A stretch of 64,000 nt of DNA from positions 1 to 64,000 of the forward strand of contig NZ_JARWQD010000342.1 in the NCBI RefSeq assembly GCF_029869545.1. Direction: 5' to 3'. This DNA is from Nocardia wallacei. GTDB lineage: Bacteria; Actinomycetota; Actinomycetes; Mycobacteriales; Mycobacteriaceae. Shown here piece by piece: positions 45,801 through 56,300 of the stretch (the stretch's first letter is position 1; the number at the start of each line of letters is the position of its first letter). The position numbers were made by a program, and so were the translations under genes. A model generated the notes under the pieces. That model ran no database searches. It was not told the origin of the DNA and worked only from the letters and a program-made list of their open reading frames with translations.

Positions 45801-48800
45801 CGGCACAGGAGGTGTACGAGCATCGCACCGTCGCACGCCTGGCCGCCATCGCCGATACCGCGGACGGGGACGATGCGCCGCGCCTCGACGAGCCGCCCGG
45901 CGGTGGTGTCGGGGAGCTGCCCCTCACGCCGGTGATCCGGTTCCTGGTCGAGCGGGGCGGCAACTTCGACCGCTTCTGCCAGTCGATCACGCTCGAACTC
46001 CCGGCCGGAATCGACCGGGCCGCCATGGTTTCCACCATCTCCGCGGTCGTCGACCACCACGATATGCTGCGATCCCGGCTCCACCGGGACGACACCGGCG
46101 AATGGCGGCTGACGGTCTCCCCGCCCGGCAGCGTCGACGTCGACTCCCTGATCGACCACGTCGTCCACGACGACCTCGACGGCGCCGAGCTGACGGCATT
46201 CGCCACCGACCGGCTCAATGCCGCCGTCGACCGGATCGACCCGGCGACCGGCGCGGTCCTGCGGTTCGTCTGGCTCACCCCGCGGCAGCGCCCGTCGGCC
46301 GGTCTGCTCGTCATCGCCGCGCACCACATCGCCGTCGACGGGGTCTCGTGGCGAATCCTGTTGCCCGACTTCGTCTCCGCGTGGGCGGCCGTCGCGGCGG
46401 GCAGCACACCGCGGCTGCCCGGAATCGGCACATCGATGCGGGCATGGGCGCATGCGCTGACCGACACCGCGCGGCAGCCCGCCCGGGTCGCGGAACTGCC
46501 TGTCTGGCAACGGATCGTGGACGGACCGGCGCCCTCGTTCGGGGACCGGCGGTTCGACCCGCGCCTGGATCTCGCGCCCGAAATGGCGCACACCACCGTC
46601 GAACTCGACGAGCGCGACACCGCCGCGCTGCTCACCGCCGTCCCCGACCGCTACGGGGCACGCGTGGCTGATGCGCTGCTGACGGCGCTCGTCCTCGCGG
46701 TCGCCCGGTGGCGGTCGCGGCGCGGCGACGGCGAACGGTCGGTGCTGATGCGGCTCGAAGGTCACGGCCGCGAGCAGGACGCGGTGCCGGGCGCCGACCT
46801 GTCCCGCACGGTCGGCTGGTTCACCTCGATCGTCCCGGCGCGGCTCGAGCCGACCGGCGTGGACCTCGACGACGCCTTCGCGGGCGGGCCCGCCGTCGGC
46901 ATCGCCCTCAAGGCCGTCAAGGAACAACTGCGGTCCGTGCCGCACAACGGGTTCGGCTACGGCCTGCTCCGGTACCTGAACGAGGAGACCGCCGCGGCGC
47001 TGCCGCGCGAGGAGCCAGGCGAGATCTCGTTCAACTATTTCGGGCACATCACCGGCATCGATATCCCGGAGGAGCTGGCCGGAATCGGCTGGCTGCCCTC
47101 CCCCGAACACGGCATGCTGCCGATCCGGCCGGATGCGCGGCGCGGCGCGCTCGGCGCCGTCGAGGTCGATTCCATCGTGCTCGGCAACCGGCTGCAGACC
47201 AGCATCGGCTACGCGCGCACGCTGTTCACCGAGGCGGCCGGTGCGGAGCTGATCCAGTTGTGGCGCGAGGCGCTGACCGCCGTCGCCCGGCATGTGCGCG
47301 ATCCGCGGACGCGCGGCGGGCACACCCCGTCCGATTTCCCGCTCGCCGCCCTCACCCAGGCCGATATCGACGCGTGCGAACGGCGATTCCCGGCGCTGGC
47401 CGAGGTGTGGCCGGTCGCGCCGCTGCAGGCCGGGATGATGTTCCACGCCCTGTTCGATCCCGGTGCGGTGGACGTCTACACGGTGCAGCTGGTACTGACC
47501 CTGGACGGGGCGATAGACGCCGGAAAGCTGCGCGCGGCCGCCGCGGCCGTGCTCGCGCGACATCCCAACCTGCGCACCGCATTCGCGGTCACCGAGGCCG
47601 GGACACCCATTCAGATCGTCACCGCCGACGTGGCACTCCCGTGGCGGGACCTCGACCTGACCGCTGCGCCCGATGGTGAACTCGATCATGTCCTGGATAC
47701 CGAGCGCACGACGCCGTTCGATCTCGAACATCCACCGCTGCTGCGGTTCCTGCTGGTCCGCACCGGCGCCGCCCGCACCCGATTGGTGGTGACCTACCAC
47801 CATCTGCTGCTCGACGGCTGGTCGATACCGCTGCTGCTGCGCGAAATCGTCGCCGACTACGCGGGTTTCGAGGTCGAGCCCTCCCGGCCCTATCGGCACT
47901 ATGTGGAATGGCTTGCCCGGCGGGACAACTCGGCGTCGCTCGCGGCATGGACGAAGGCGCTGTCCGGCGTCGCGGAGCCCACGCTGCTGGCGGTCGACGC
48001 ACCGCCGGGGGCGCCGTCCGTCCTGCCGGTGGAACACGAGATCGTCCTGGACGAGGTTGGGACACAACGGCTTTCCCGTCTCGCCGCCGACCTCGAGGTG
48101 ACGATGGGAACCCTGCTGCAAGCGGGATGGGCAATCCTGCTGGCACGCATGACCGATCGCACGGACGTCGTCTTCGGAACGACCGTCTCGGGGCGGCCCG
48201 CCGACCTGGCGGGTGTCGAGGCCATGGTCGGGTTGTTCATCAACACCGTCCCGGTCCGGGTCCGGATGGCGCCCGGCGAAACAGTGCGGACGCTGCTGCG
48301 CCGCGTGCAGCGCGAACAATTCGAGCTGACCACGCATCACCATCTGGGCCTGCCGGATATCGTCTCGGGCATCGACGGCGGCGAGCGCGGCCTGTTCGAC
48401 ACGCTGCTGGTGATCGAGTCGTACCCGTTCGATGTGCCGCGGTTACGCGAGGACGCCACCGTGAGCGTGGGTCTGGCCATCTCCGGGCTGCGGTCGCGGG
48501 AGGCCACGCACTACGCGCTCACCTTGACCGTCCGCCAGACCGATCGGTTGCACATCCTCGCGAGCCGTCGCCCTGACCTGCTGGGCCAGGCGGCCGTGGA
48601 CCGGCTCGGCGAGCGTCTGGTGCGGGTGCTGCGGGCGCTCGCCGCGGATCCGGACGCCCCGGTGGGCGAGATCGATCCGCTCGGCGCCGAGGAACGAAGC
48701 CTGGTGCTGGAGCGCTGGCAGCGCCCGGGCGCCCCGCTGCCCGACACCACCCTCATCGACCGGTTCCGGGCGCAGGCCGACGCACGGCCGGATGCCGTCG

Positions 48801-51800
48801 CCGTTCGGCACGGATCGCGGTCGATGACCTACCGCGAGCTGGATCGAGCGTCCGTGACGCTTTCGCGCGCCCTGGCCGCCCGCGGAGTCGGACCCGAATC
48901 CCTGGTGGCCGTTGCGGTTTCGCGATCGGTGGAGCTGATCATCGCAGTCCTCGGAGTGCTGCGATCCGGCGCGGGGTACGTGCCGATCGACGTGAGCAAT
49001 CCGACACGGCGCCTGGAATTCGTTCTCGCCGAGACGGATCCGGCCTGCGTGATCACGACGCACGCCGATCGTTCCGCGCTACCGTCCGCCACCCCACCAT
49101 GCCTGATCCTCGATGACACAGGTGATCTCTCGGCGAATCCGCCCGCCGCGGGCAGCGATGAGCCACCGGTATCCGCCGAGACCCTCCCCACGCCGCCACG
49201 ACCGGACAATGTCGCCTACGTGCTGTACACCTCCGGCTCGACGGGACGGCCCAAGGGCGTCTGCGTGACGCACCGCAACGTCGTCGCGATGCTCGAAGCC
49301 ACCCGGACCCTGGTGGACACCGACCACACCGACGTGTGGACGATGTTCCACTCCCCCGCCTTCGACTTCTCGGTCTGGGAGATGTGGGGTGCGCTCTCGT
49401 CCGGCGGGACGCTCGTCCTCGTGGACCCGGAGCTGACGCGCTCGCCGACCGAATTCGCCGAACTGCTGGAGCGGGAACGGATTACGGTGCTCAGCCAGAC
49501 ACCGTCGGCGTTCTACACGCTGCCCGCCGACGCGCCCGCTGCCGCCCTGCGCCATATCGTGCTGGGCGGCGAGGCCCTCGATCTGCGGCGGCTGCGCGGA
49601 TGGTACGACGCCCACCCGGCGGCGCCGACCCGGATCGCCAATCTCTACGGCATCACCGAGGCCACCGTGCACGCCACGTACTCGGCGATGGACCGCGAGC
49701 TGGTGCGCACGGCACGGGCCAGCATCGTCGGCCGCGGCCTGCCGGGAACGGCTGTCCGCGTGCTGGATTCGCGGCTGCGCCCGGTCCCGGTGGGCGCGGT
49801 CGGTGAGATCTATCTCGCCGGGCACCAGATCGCCCGCGGCTATCACGCACGACCGGCCACGACCGCGTCGCGATATGTCGCCGACCCGTTCGGCACCCCC
49901 GGAACGGTCCTGTACCGCACCGGCGACCTGGCACGCTGGAACGACGACGGCCACCTCGAATATCGAGGCCGCGGCGACGACCAGGTGAAGGTGCGCGGAT
50001 ACCGCATCGAGCCGGGCGAGATCGAGGCCGCGCTGCTCGAACACGACGCGGTGGCGCAGGCCGCCGTGGTGGTCCGGGCCGACGGTCCGGTGTCCCGGCT
50101 GGTCGCCTACGTGGCCCCCGCGCCGGATCACACCATCGACCCGGTGCTGCTGGAAGACCATGTCGCGCAGCGGGTTCCGTCGTACATGCGCCCCGCCGTC
50201 CTCATGACCGTCGATGCGCTCCCACGCACCGCGAACGGCAAGCTGGACCGGGGCGCGCTGCCCGATCCGGTCGTCCGGCCGCGGTCCGCGCAGGCTCCGC
50301 GCACCCCGGCCGAACAGGCGGTGGCCGAGGTGTTCGCGGAGGTGCTCGGTATCGACCGGCCGGGCGTGGACGATTCCTTCTTCACGCTCGGCGGGGACAG
50401 CATCACCTCGATCCAGCTCGCCTCCCGGGCCCGGGCCAGGGGTCTGCACCTCACGCCGAGGGACGTGTTCGAGCACCGCACCGTGGCCGCAATAGCCGCG
50501 GCTGCAAGGACATCCGACCCCGATGGCGCGGTACCGGCACTGACCGAGCTGCCCGGTGGCGGCGTCGGCGACATGCCGCTGCCGCCCGCCGTGCGCTGGC
50601 TCGTCGAACGCGGCGGCCCCTTCCGGCGCGTCCATCAGACACTGACCGTGGAGCTGCCCGCCGATATCGACCACGATGTCGTCGCCGCGGCCGTCCTCGC
50701 GATCGTCGACCGGCACGACATGCTGCGCAGCCGCTTGCTCCGCGACGGCACCGGCGAATGGCTGCTCGAGACCGCACCGCCCGGCTCCGTCGCTGCGGCG
50801 GATGTGTTGCGCCGCTGCGATATCGAGGACGGCGACACCCTGGAGGCCGCCGCCGCGAGGGAACTCGACGCCGCGCTGGACAGCCTCGATCCGGCCACCG
50901 GCGCCGTGGTGCGCTTCGTCCGGCTGGTCCCGCGTGACGCGCCCGGCAGCCTGATCATCTGCGTACACCACATCGCGGTGGACGGGGTGTCGTGGCGCAT
51001 CCTCGTCCCCGACCTCCTCACGGCCCTCGGGGCCGCGGCGAACGGCACCGCACCGCAGTGGGACGCGCCCGGCACATCGATGCGACGGTGGGCGCACGCC
51101 CTGGTCGATGCGGCGCACGGTCCCGACCGGCTCGCCGAACTCGGCCTGTGGCAACGCATTTGCGCCACGCCGGACCCGTTGCTCGGGTCGCGGCCGCTCG
51201 ATCCGGCCGTCGATGTCGCCTCGTGCGTCGCGACGGTGGACGTCCTCGTGGACGAGACCGTCACCGCGGCGCTCGTGCGGACCGTGCCCGCGCTGTTCCA
51301 CGCCGGGGTCGACGAGATCCTCGTCGCCGCCCTGGCCGTCGCACTCGCGACCTGGCGAGCCCGGCGCGGGCAGGCCACACCGGTATCCCTGCTCCGGCTG
51401 GAGGGGCACGGTCGCGAGGAGCAGACCGTGCCGGGCGCCGACCTGTCGCGCACGGTCGGCTGGTGCACCTCCCTGTACCCGGTCCGGCTGGATCTCACCG
51501 ATATCGACCTCGAGGCGGCACTGGCGGGAGCCGACGCTACCGGAACCGTGCTCAAGACGGTCAAGGAACAGCTGCGCGCCCTGCCCGACCACGGGATCGG
51601 CTACGGCCTGCTGCGCTATCTCAACCCCGACACCGCGGACCTGCTGCCGGGACCGATGCCCGGCCAGGTCGGATTCAACTATCTCGGCCGCGTCGACGAT
51701 CGCGGCGCCGAGTTGCTGTCGGCTCCCGCCGCTGCCGTCGACCCCGGTCTCCCCGCGGCCGCCGCGATCGATATCAACGCCATCGTCACCGGGTCTCGGC

Positions 51801-53308
51801 TGCGCGCCGGATTCGCTTACCCGCGAACACTTCTCGATGCCGCCGATGTGTCGGAGCTGTCGGAACTCTGGGTGACCGCGCTCGAGGCGTTCGCCGCCCA
51901 CGCCCGCGACCCGCGAGCGGGCGGGCACACCCCCTCGGACTTCCCGCTGGTCCGGGTGAGCACCGGCGATATCGCCCGGTGGGAGCGCGACCACGGCCCG
52001 ATCGCCGACGTGCTGCCGCTGGCTCCGCTGCAGCCGGGGCTGTATTTCCACGCCGTACTGGCCGGGCCGCCGGATGTCGACCAGAGCGTCGACGTCTACA
52101 GCGTGCAGGCGGTCCTGCGCATCCACGGGTCGGTCGATCGCGACCGGCTGCGCTGGGCGGCAACCGAACTCCTGCGGCGGCACCCCACCCTGCGCGCGGC
52201 CTTCGCCGCCGACGGCACCGGCACACCCCGGCAGGTGGTTCCGGAACACGTCGAACTCCCGTGGCGCGAGGTGGATCTGCGGCTCGAACGCAGACGCGAC
52301 ACCATGCTGTCGGAACTCGCTGCCGCGGAACGGGTTCGCCGATTCGATCCCGCCAGGCCCCCGCTGATGCGGTTCACCCTGGTCCGCACGGCCGACGACC
52401 GGCAGGCGCTGATCGCGACCTATCACCACATTCTGCTCGACGGCTGGTCGGTACCGCTGGTGCTGCGAGACCTCATGACGCTCTATGCCTCCGGCGAACC
52501 GCTACCGCCTCCCGAGGGTTCGTTCCGCTCGTACCTCGCGTGGCACAGCTCCCGAGACACGACGGCATCCGCCGCGGCCTGGCGGCGCGCGCTCGACGGC
52601 GTATCCTCCCCGACCCGGGTGGCGCCGTCGGCACCCGCCCACGCGAGCAGGACGGCGGTGGCCGAATACCGGTGGGCGCTCGAACCGGACGCCACCGCCG
52701 CGCTCGGCGCCACCGCCACCGGACTCGACGTCACGGTCAACACCGTGTTGCAGACCGCGTGGGCAATCCTGCTGGGGCGCAGGCTCGGCCGTGACGACGT
52801 GATATTCGGCGCGACGGTTTCCGGCCGCCCGGCCGCGCTGCCCGGCGTGGAATCGATTGTCGGACTGTGCATCAACACGGTGCCGGTGCGCGTGCGCCTC
52901 GCTCCGGACCTGACCGCGGCCGCGCTCCTGCGCACGGTACAGGCCGAGCAGGCGGCGCTGATCGAGCACCACCCTCTCGGCCTGACCGAGATCCACGCCG
53001 CGGCCGGGCAGCGGGACATGCTGTTCGACACCGCGCTGGTGTACGAGTCCTATCCGATCGAGATCGAACATCTCACCGCGGCGGCGGCCGCCCTCGACGG
53101 GGTCACCGGCAGCGTCGTCGAACTGTACGACGCCGCGCACTATCCGCTGACGCTCACCGTCGCCCCGGGCGACGCGCTCACCATCCGATTCGGTTATCTC
53201 CGTGATGTCTTCGACGAGGCGGAGGTGGCCGCGATCGGTGACGAGCTGCGTGATCTGCTCGCCGCGCTGACGCGCGACCCGCAGGCCGTCCTCGAGGCGC
53301 TGCGATGA
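42797..53308 (+). CDS. NRPS, dead C-A-T-E-C-A-T-E-C (3503 residues)
   Basis: Two full modules, each ending in an epimerase. The first C domain (about 10-415) is EntF-like but its HHxxxDG reads HRLINDE at 138-144, with the catalytic second His replaced by Arg139. A1 (426-935) code by hand: D-V-W-Q-L-A-L-V-A-K, somewhat Ser-like. T1 Ser984. E1 has HHIAVDG at 1176. C2 has HHLLLDG at 1668. A2 (1980-2490) code D-F-W-S-V-G-L-V-H-K, close to the threonine code. T2 Ser2535. E2 has HHIAVDG at 2724. C3 has HHILLDG at 3210. The two E domains imply two D-configured residues. There is no TE. It overlaps the next NRPS gene by 4 nt. Confidence 0.9.
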   Translation: MTIGETTIGAATTETPGGWAPTDAQRAALASGDRWVDLYLEWDGSVRADALAVAVDTVIGECPVLRSTFRGTDSAVRVFETATAPAEVLEADDDPARFVPALLAEERSRTTDLGRGPLYRHVVVAFADGRVGWFQRYHRLINDEPGMLSIVARVREILDGARSDPPTAAPFGATADRLEVERRYRESGAWAADRTHWEQSLADMDRPVSLTALADEAGGGLWSEVVAGPALTRIARAGGGGAAAVVVAAVAVYASRTAMTGDLVVAVGDSHSTVPLRISVPPHATFDALTKRVGLQLRRARRHRFIPDIDDPWLDAPVRGQWPLAVRMLPGAGMLRPGDPGPSAAFGTGGGVTICVDDTAPGWRIAVAGPHQRTHRDRITRLLDRLAHAPRAPIARIDLTGPEDLSHLEGPHPEPIRPSELPTGTSPKTVAALLARQAARTPDAVALCGSGDRTSYAELFGASNRLARRLVRLGAGPDQVVAVAMGSSPEQIVAVHAVLAAGGAYLPLDPAHPRDRHAYLLAVARPVCVLTTRRDEFDPPPGTPVIHVDELDLSGESGDAVTDTERLAPLRPGNLAYVLFTSGSTGRPKGVGVTHGALCTHLTWIQHIHALDETDAVLRKTALSFDVSSWEVLWPFVSGARVVVDASGTDRDPAELAHLIAEYGVTTVQYTPTTLAAHRRAAAEPLAATVRRVLVAGEALTPALAAQLPALAPDARHDNLYGPTEATVAVTRHEMRAARQVSGGNGAAQGFSIDTIPIGTPSQGARAYVLDHCLRPAPTGAPGELYLGGAALARGYVDRPGLTAVRFVADPFGAAGDRLYRTGDIVRVNARRELEFLGRSDFQVKLRGIRIELGEVEAVLAAQESVGQAVAVVRPGDGVAGDRLVAYVTAAAGHRIDPAALEQRLREVLPRHLVPSPIVPLAELPVNRSGKIDRKALPEPVFEPAPFRAPRTDTERALAAVFAEVLGRDTVGVDESFFALGGDSIMSILLVSRARARGVVVTAQEVYEHRTVARLAAIADTADGDDAPRLDEPPGGGVGELPLTPVIRFLVERGGNFDRFCQSITLELPAGIDRAAMVSTISAVVDHHDMLRSRLHRDDTGEWRLTVSPPGSVDVDSLIDHVVHDDLDGAELTAFATDRLNAAVDRIDPATGAVLRFVWLTPRQRPSAGLLVIAAHHIAVDGVSWRILLPDFVSAWAAVAAGSTPRLPGIGTSMRAWAHALTDTARQPARVAELPVWQRIVDGPAPSFGDRRFDPRLDLAPEMAHTTVELDERDTAALLTAVPDRYGARVADALLTALVLAVARWRSRRGDGERSVLMRLEGHGREQDAVPGADLSRTVGWFTSIVPARLEPTGVDLDDAFAGGPAVGIALKAVKEQLRSVPHNGFGYGLLRYLNEETAAALPREEPGEISFNYFGHITGIDIPEELAGIGWLPSPEHGMLPIRPDARRGALGAVEVDSIVLGNRLQTSIGYARTLFTEAAGAELIQLWREALTAVARHVRDPRTRGGHTPSDFPLAALTQADIDACERRFPALAEVWPVAPLQAGMMFHALFDPGAVDVYTVQLVLTLDGAIDAGKLRAAAAAVLARHPNLRTAFAVTEAGTPIQIVTADVALPWRDLDLTAAPDGELDHVLDTERTTPFDLEHPPLLRFLLVRTGAARTRLVVTYHHLLLDGWSIPLLLREIVADYAGFEVEPSRPYRHYVEWLARRDNSASLAAWTKALSGVAEPTLLAVDAPPGAPSVLPVEHEIVLDEVGTQRLSRLAADLEVTMGTLLQAGWAILLARMTDRTDVVFGTTVSGRPADLAGVEAMVGLFINTVPVRVRMAPGETVRTLLRRVQREQFELTTHHHLGLPDIVSGIDGGERGLFDTLLVIESYPFDVPRLREDATVSVGLAISGLRSREATHYALTLTVRQTDRLHILASRRPDLLGQAAVDRLGERLVRVLRALAADPDAPVGEIDPLGAEERSLVLERWQRPGAPLPDTTLIDRFRAQADARPDAVAVRHGSRSMTYRELDRASVTLSRALAARGVGPESLVAVAVSRSVELIIAVLGVLRSGAGYVPIDVSNPTRRLEFVLAETDPACVITTHADRSALPSATPPCLILDDTGDLSANPPAAGSDEPPVSAETLPTPPRPDNVAYVLYTSGSTGRPKGVCVTHRNVVAMLEATRTLVDTDHTDVWTMFHSPAFDFSVWEMWGALSSGGTLVLVDPELTRSPTEFAELLERERITVLSQTPSAFYTLPADAPAAALRHIVLGGEALDLRRLRGWYDAHPAAPTRIANLYGITEATVHATYSAMDRELVRTARASIVGRGLPGTAVRVLDSRLRPVPVGAVGEIYLAGHQIARGYHARPATTASRYVADPFGTPGTVLYRTGDLARWNDDGHLEYRGRGDDQVKVRGYRIEPGEIEAALLEHDAVAQAAVVVRADGPVSRLVAYVAPAPDHTIDPVLLEDHVAQRVPSYMRPAVLMTVDALPRTANGKLDRGALPDPVVRPRSAQAPRTPAEQAVAEVFAEVLGIDRPGVDDSFFTLGGDSITSIQLASRARARGLHLTPRDVFEHRTVAAIAAAARTSDPDGAVPALTELPGGGVGDMPLPPAVRWLVERGGPFRRVHQTLTVELPADIDHDVVAAAVLAIVDRHDMLRSRLLRDGTGEWLLETAPPGSVAAADVLRRCDIEDGDTLEAAAARELDAALDSLDPATGAVVRFVRLVPRDAPGSLIICVHHIAVDGVSWRILVPDLLTALGAAANGTAPQWDAPGTSMRRWAHALVDAAHGPDRLAELGLWQRICATPDPLLGSRPLDPAVDVASCVATVDVLVDETVTAALVRTVPALFHAGVDEILVAALAVALATWRARRGQATPVSLLRLEGHGREEQTVPGADLSRTVGWCTSLYPVRLDLTDIDLEAALAGADATGTVLKTVKEQLRALPDHGIGYGLLRYLNPDTADLLPGPMPGQVGFNYLGRVDDRGAELLSAPAAAVDPGLPAAAAIDINAIVTGSRLRAGFAYPRTLLDAADVSELSELWVTALEAFAAHARDPRAGGHTPSDFPLVRVSTGDIARWERDHGPIADVLPLAPLQPGLYFHAVLAGPPDVDQSVDVYSVQAVLRIHGSVDRDRLRWAATELLRRHPTLRAAFAADGTGTPRQVVPEHVELPWREVDLRLERRRDTMLSELAAAERVRRFDPARPPLMRFTLVRTADDRQALIATYHHILLDGWSVPLVLRDLMTLYASGEPLPPPEGSFRSYLAWHSSRDTTASAAAWRRALDGVSSPTRVAPSAPAHASRTAVAEYRWALEPDATAALGATATGLDVTVNTVLQTAWAILLGRRLGRDDVIFGATVSGRPAALPGVESIVGLCINTVPVRVRLAPDLTAAALLRTVQAEQAALIEHHPLGLTEIHAAAGQRDMLFDTALVYESYPIEIEHLTAAAAALDGVTGSVVELYDAAHYPLTLTVAPGDALTIRFGYLRDVFDEAEVAAIGDELRDLLAALTRDPQAVLEALR

Positions 53309-56300
53309 CCTCCCGGTGGCCCCTGACCAGGGCGCAGCAGCACGTCTGGGCGGCACAGCACCTCGACGACACCGGGCGGCGGTTCGTCATCGGCGGCTAC
53401 GTCCACATCGCGGGCGCGGTCGACGAGGCCGCGTTCGAGCGGGCGCTGCGCATCGTGACGGCCGGAGCCGAGACGCTGCGGGTGCGATTCGACACCGACG
53501 GCGACGGCCGGGTCGAACAGATTCTGGAGGAGGTCGCCGATTGGCCGTTGCACCGCACCAGCTTTCGCGCGGCCGACGCTCCGCGAGAAGCGGCGGTGCG
53601 GTTCATGTACGCGACCCTCGACCGCCCGTTCGACCTGCGCCGCGCCCCGCTGTTCGAACACCATCTGATCGACCTCGGCGACGAGGGCACCGCATGGTTC
53701 GTCCGCTCGCATCATGCGGTGCTCGACGGCGCGGCCGCGGCCGCCATGGTCAAGCGGGTGGCCGACACCTACACCGCGCTCGTGACCGGGCAGCCGGTGG
53801 TGGAGTCGGTCTTCGACCGGGTGGAAGCCCTGGTCGCCGAGGACATTCGCTACCGCTCCTCCACCCGGTTCGCCGACGATCGGGAGTTCTGGTCCGAGCG
53901 CCTCGCCGTCGCGGGGCCGGTCGACGCACCGCTGTTCGCCGGGATCGCGGCGGCCACAGGCGAACCGCGGTTCCTCAGGCAGGCCGGAGTGCTCGGCGAA
54001 TCGGCCTGGCGGGCCGTCAGGGCCCGGGCGGAGGCGTCGGGCACCGCATGGCCGGTGTGGGTGTTCGCCGCGATCGCGGTACTGCTGCACGCCGATTCGG
54101 GAGCACGCACGGTCACGCTGGGCCTGGCCGTGCCCGCGAAGCGCTCCCGCACCGCGCTCGGTGTGACGGCCAATATCGTCCCGCTGCGCATCGCCGTCGA
54201 CCCGGCGGCCTCGGTCGGCGAACTCGTTCGTGCCGTGCGCGCGGAATCCCTGATCGTCCTGCGCCACCAGCGGTATCAGCAGGCCGATATGCTCGCCGAT
54301 CTGCGGGCGGGTGACGGCGGGGGCGGAATCGCCGGTCCCACGGTCAACGTGCTCCCGATGCAGAAGGATCTCCGCTTCGGCACCGAATCCGCCGTGCTGC
54401 GCCACCTTTCGGCCGGGCGGTCGGACGGCCTGACGATCGGCGTCTACGACAACGGCGACCCCGTCCTCACCCTGGTCCTCGAATCCAGCACCCTCCGATA
54501 CACCGAAACCGATCTCGCCGCACACCACCACCGCCTCACCACCACCCTCGCCGCCCTCGCGGCCGCCGCGGACGACCTCCCGATCGGGCGCCTCCGGATC
54601 GAGACGGCCACTCCCGCAGCGCCGATCGGCATCGCCTCCGCGGCAAACCCTCTCGCCGACCGAGCCGACCACGCCGACCGGACCGGCACCGCCACGGGCA
54701 CTCTCGCCGAGTGGTTCGATCGCACCGCCGCCGCGCACGGCGATGCCACCGCTGTCGTCTGCGGCACGGAGTCGCTCACCTATGCCGAGTTGAGTTCGCG
54801 TGCCGAGCGTTTGGCCGAACGCATCGCCGGGTGCGGGGCGGGGCCGGGGGATTTCGTGGCGCTCGCGCTGCCGCGCACGCTGGATCTGGTGGTCGCCGTT
54901 GTCGCCGCGGTGAAGTCCGGCGCCGCCTACGTGCCGCTCGATCCGGGCTATCCGGAGCAGCGCCTGCGGGCGATCGTCGCGGACACCGACCCCGTCCTCA
55001 TCGTCACCGACTCCGAAGTCACACTGCCGGAATCGATGTCGGCCACGCCCGTCCTGCGCATCGGTGACCCGACGAGCGCACCGGCCCGTGTCGTGACACG
55101 CCCGGCCGCGCATCACCCCGCCTACGTCATCCATACCTCCGGGACGACGGGCGCGCCCAAGGGCGTGGTAGTCACGCATGCGAATGTCGTTCGCCTGCTC
55201 ACCTCGACGCGACCCCGCTTCGGCTTCGGTCCCGCCGACGTGTGGACGCTGTTCCACTCCCTCGCCTTCGACTTCTCCGTGTGGGAGATCTGGGGAGCCC
55301 TGTGCCACGGCGGCACCCTCGTCGTCGTCGACGCGGCCGTGGCGCGCGCACCGGACGAGTTCCTGAACCTCCTTGTGGAACACCGGGTTACGGTCCTGAA
55401 TCAGACCCCGTCCGCCTTCGGGATGCTCGTCGACGCCCTGGACCGCCGACCCGCCGCGGGTGAGCGGCTGGCACTGCGCCAGGTGATATTCGGCGGCGAG
55501 CCGGTGGAGCCGTGGCGCCTGGCGGCCTGGTGGTCCCGGCGCGCTCCGGAGCTGACGCGGCTGACCAACATGTACGGCATCACCGAGACGACGGTGTTCA
55601 CCACCGGAACGGCCCTGGCGCCGGATTCCCCGGCCACGGATATCGGCACCCCGATACCCGATCTGTCGGTGTATGTGCTCGATGCCGCGCTGCGTCCGTG
55701 CCCGCCAGGGATCCCGGGCGAACTGTATGTCTCGGGACCCGGTGTCGCCCAAGGATATCTGCGGCGACCGAGCCTCACCGCGGGACGTTTCGTCGCCGAT
55801 CCTTTCGGCGCGCCGGGCACCGTCATGTACCGCAGCGGGGACGTGGCACGGTGGTCGGCCACTGGCACGCTGGACTATCTCGGCCGGGCGGACCGGCAGG
55901 TGAAGGTGCGGGGCTTCCGGATCGAGCCCGGCGAGGTGGAGGCCGCGCTGTGCGAGCTACCGGCGGTCCGTGCGGCGGCGGTCCTTACCGTCGAGCACCG
56001 CCCCGGCGATCGGCGGATCGTCGCCTTCGTCACCGGTGACGGGGTCGACGTCGACGACGCCCGCGGCGGTCTCACCGATCTGCTTCCGGCCCACGCGATT
56101 CCGGCCGCGATCGTCGCCGTCGACAGCCTTCCGATGACGTCCAGTGGCAAGATAGACGAGCGGCGGTTACGCCTGCTCGCCACCCACGGCGCCGCGCGGA
56201 CCGCCACCGCCGCACCGCGCACCGCCGTCGAGACCCGGCTGCACACCCTGTTCACCGAGGTCCTGGGGCACGAGGGCATCGGCATCGACGACGGCTTCTT

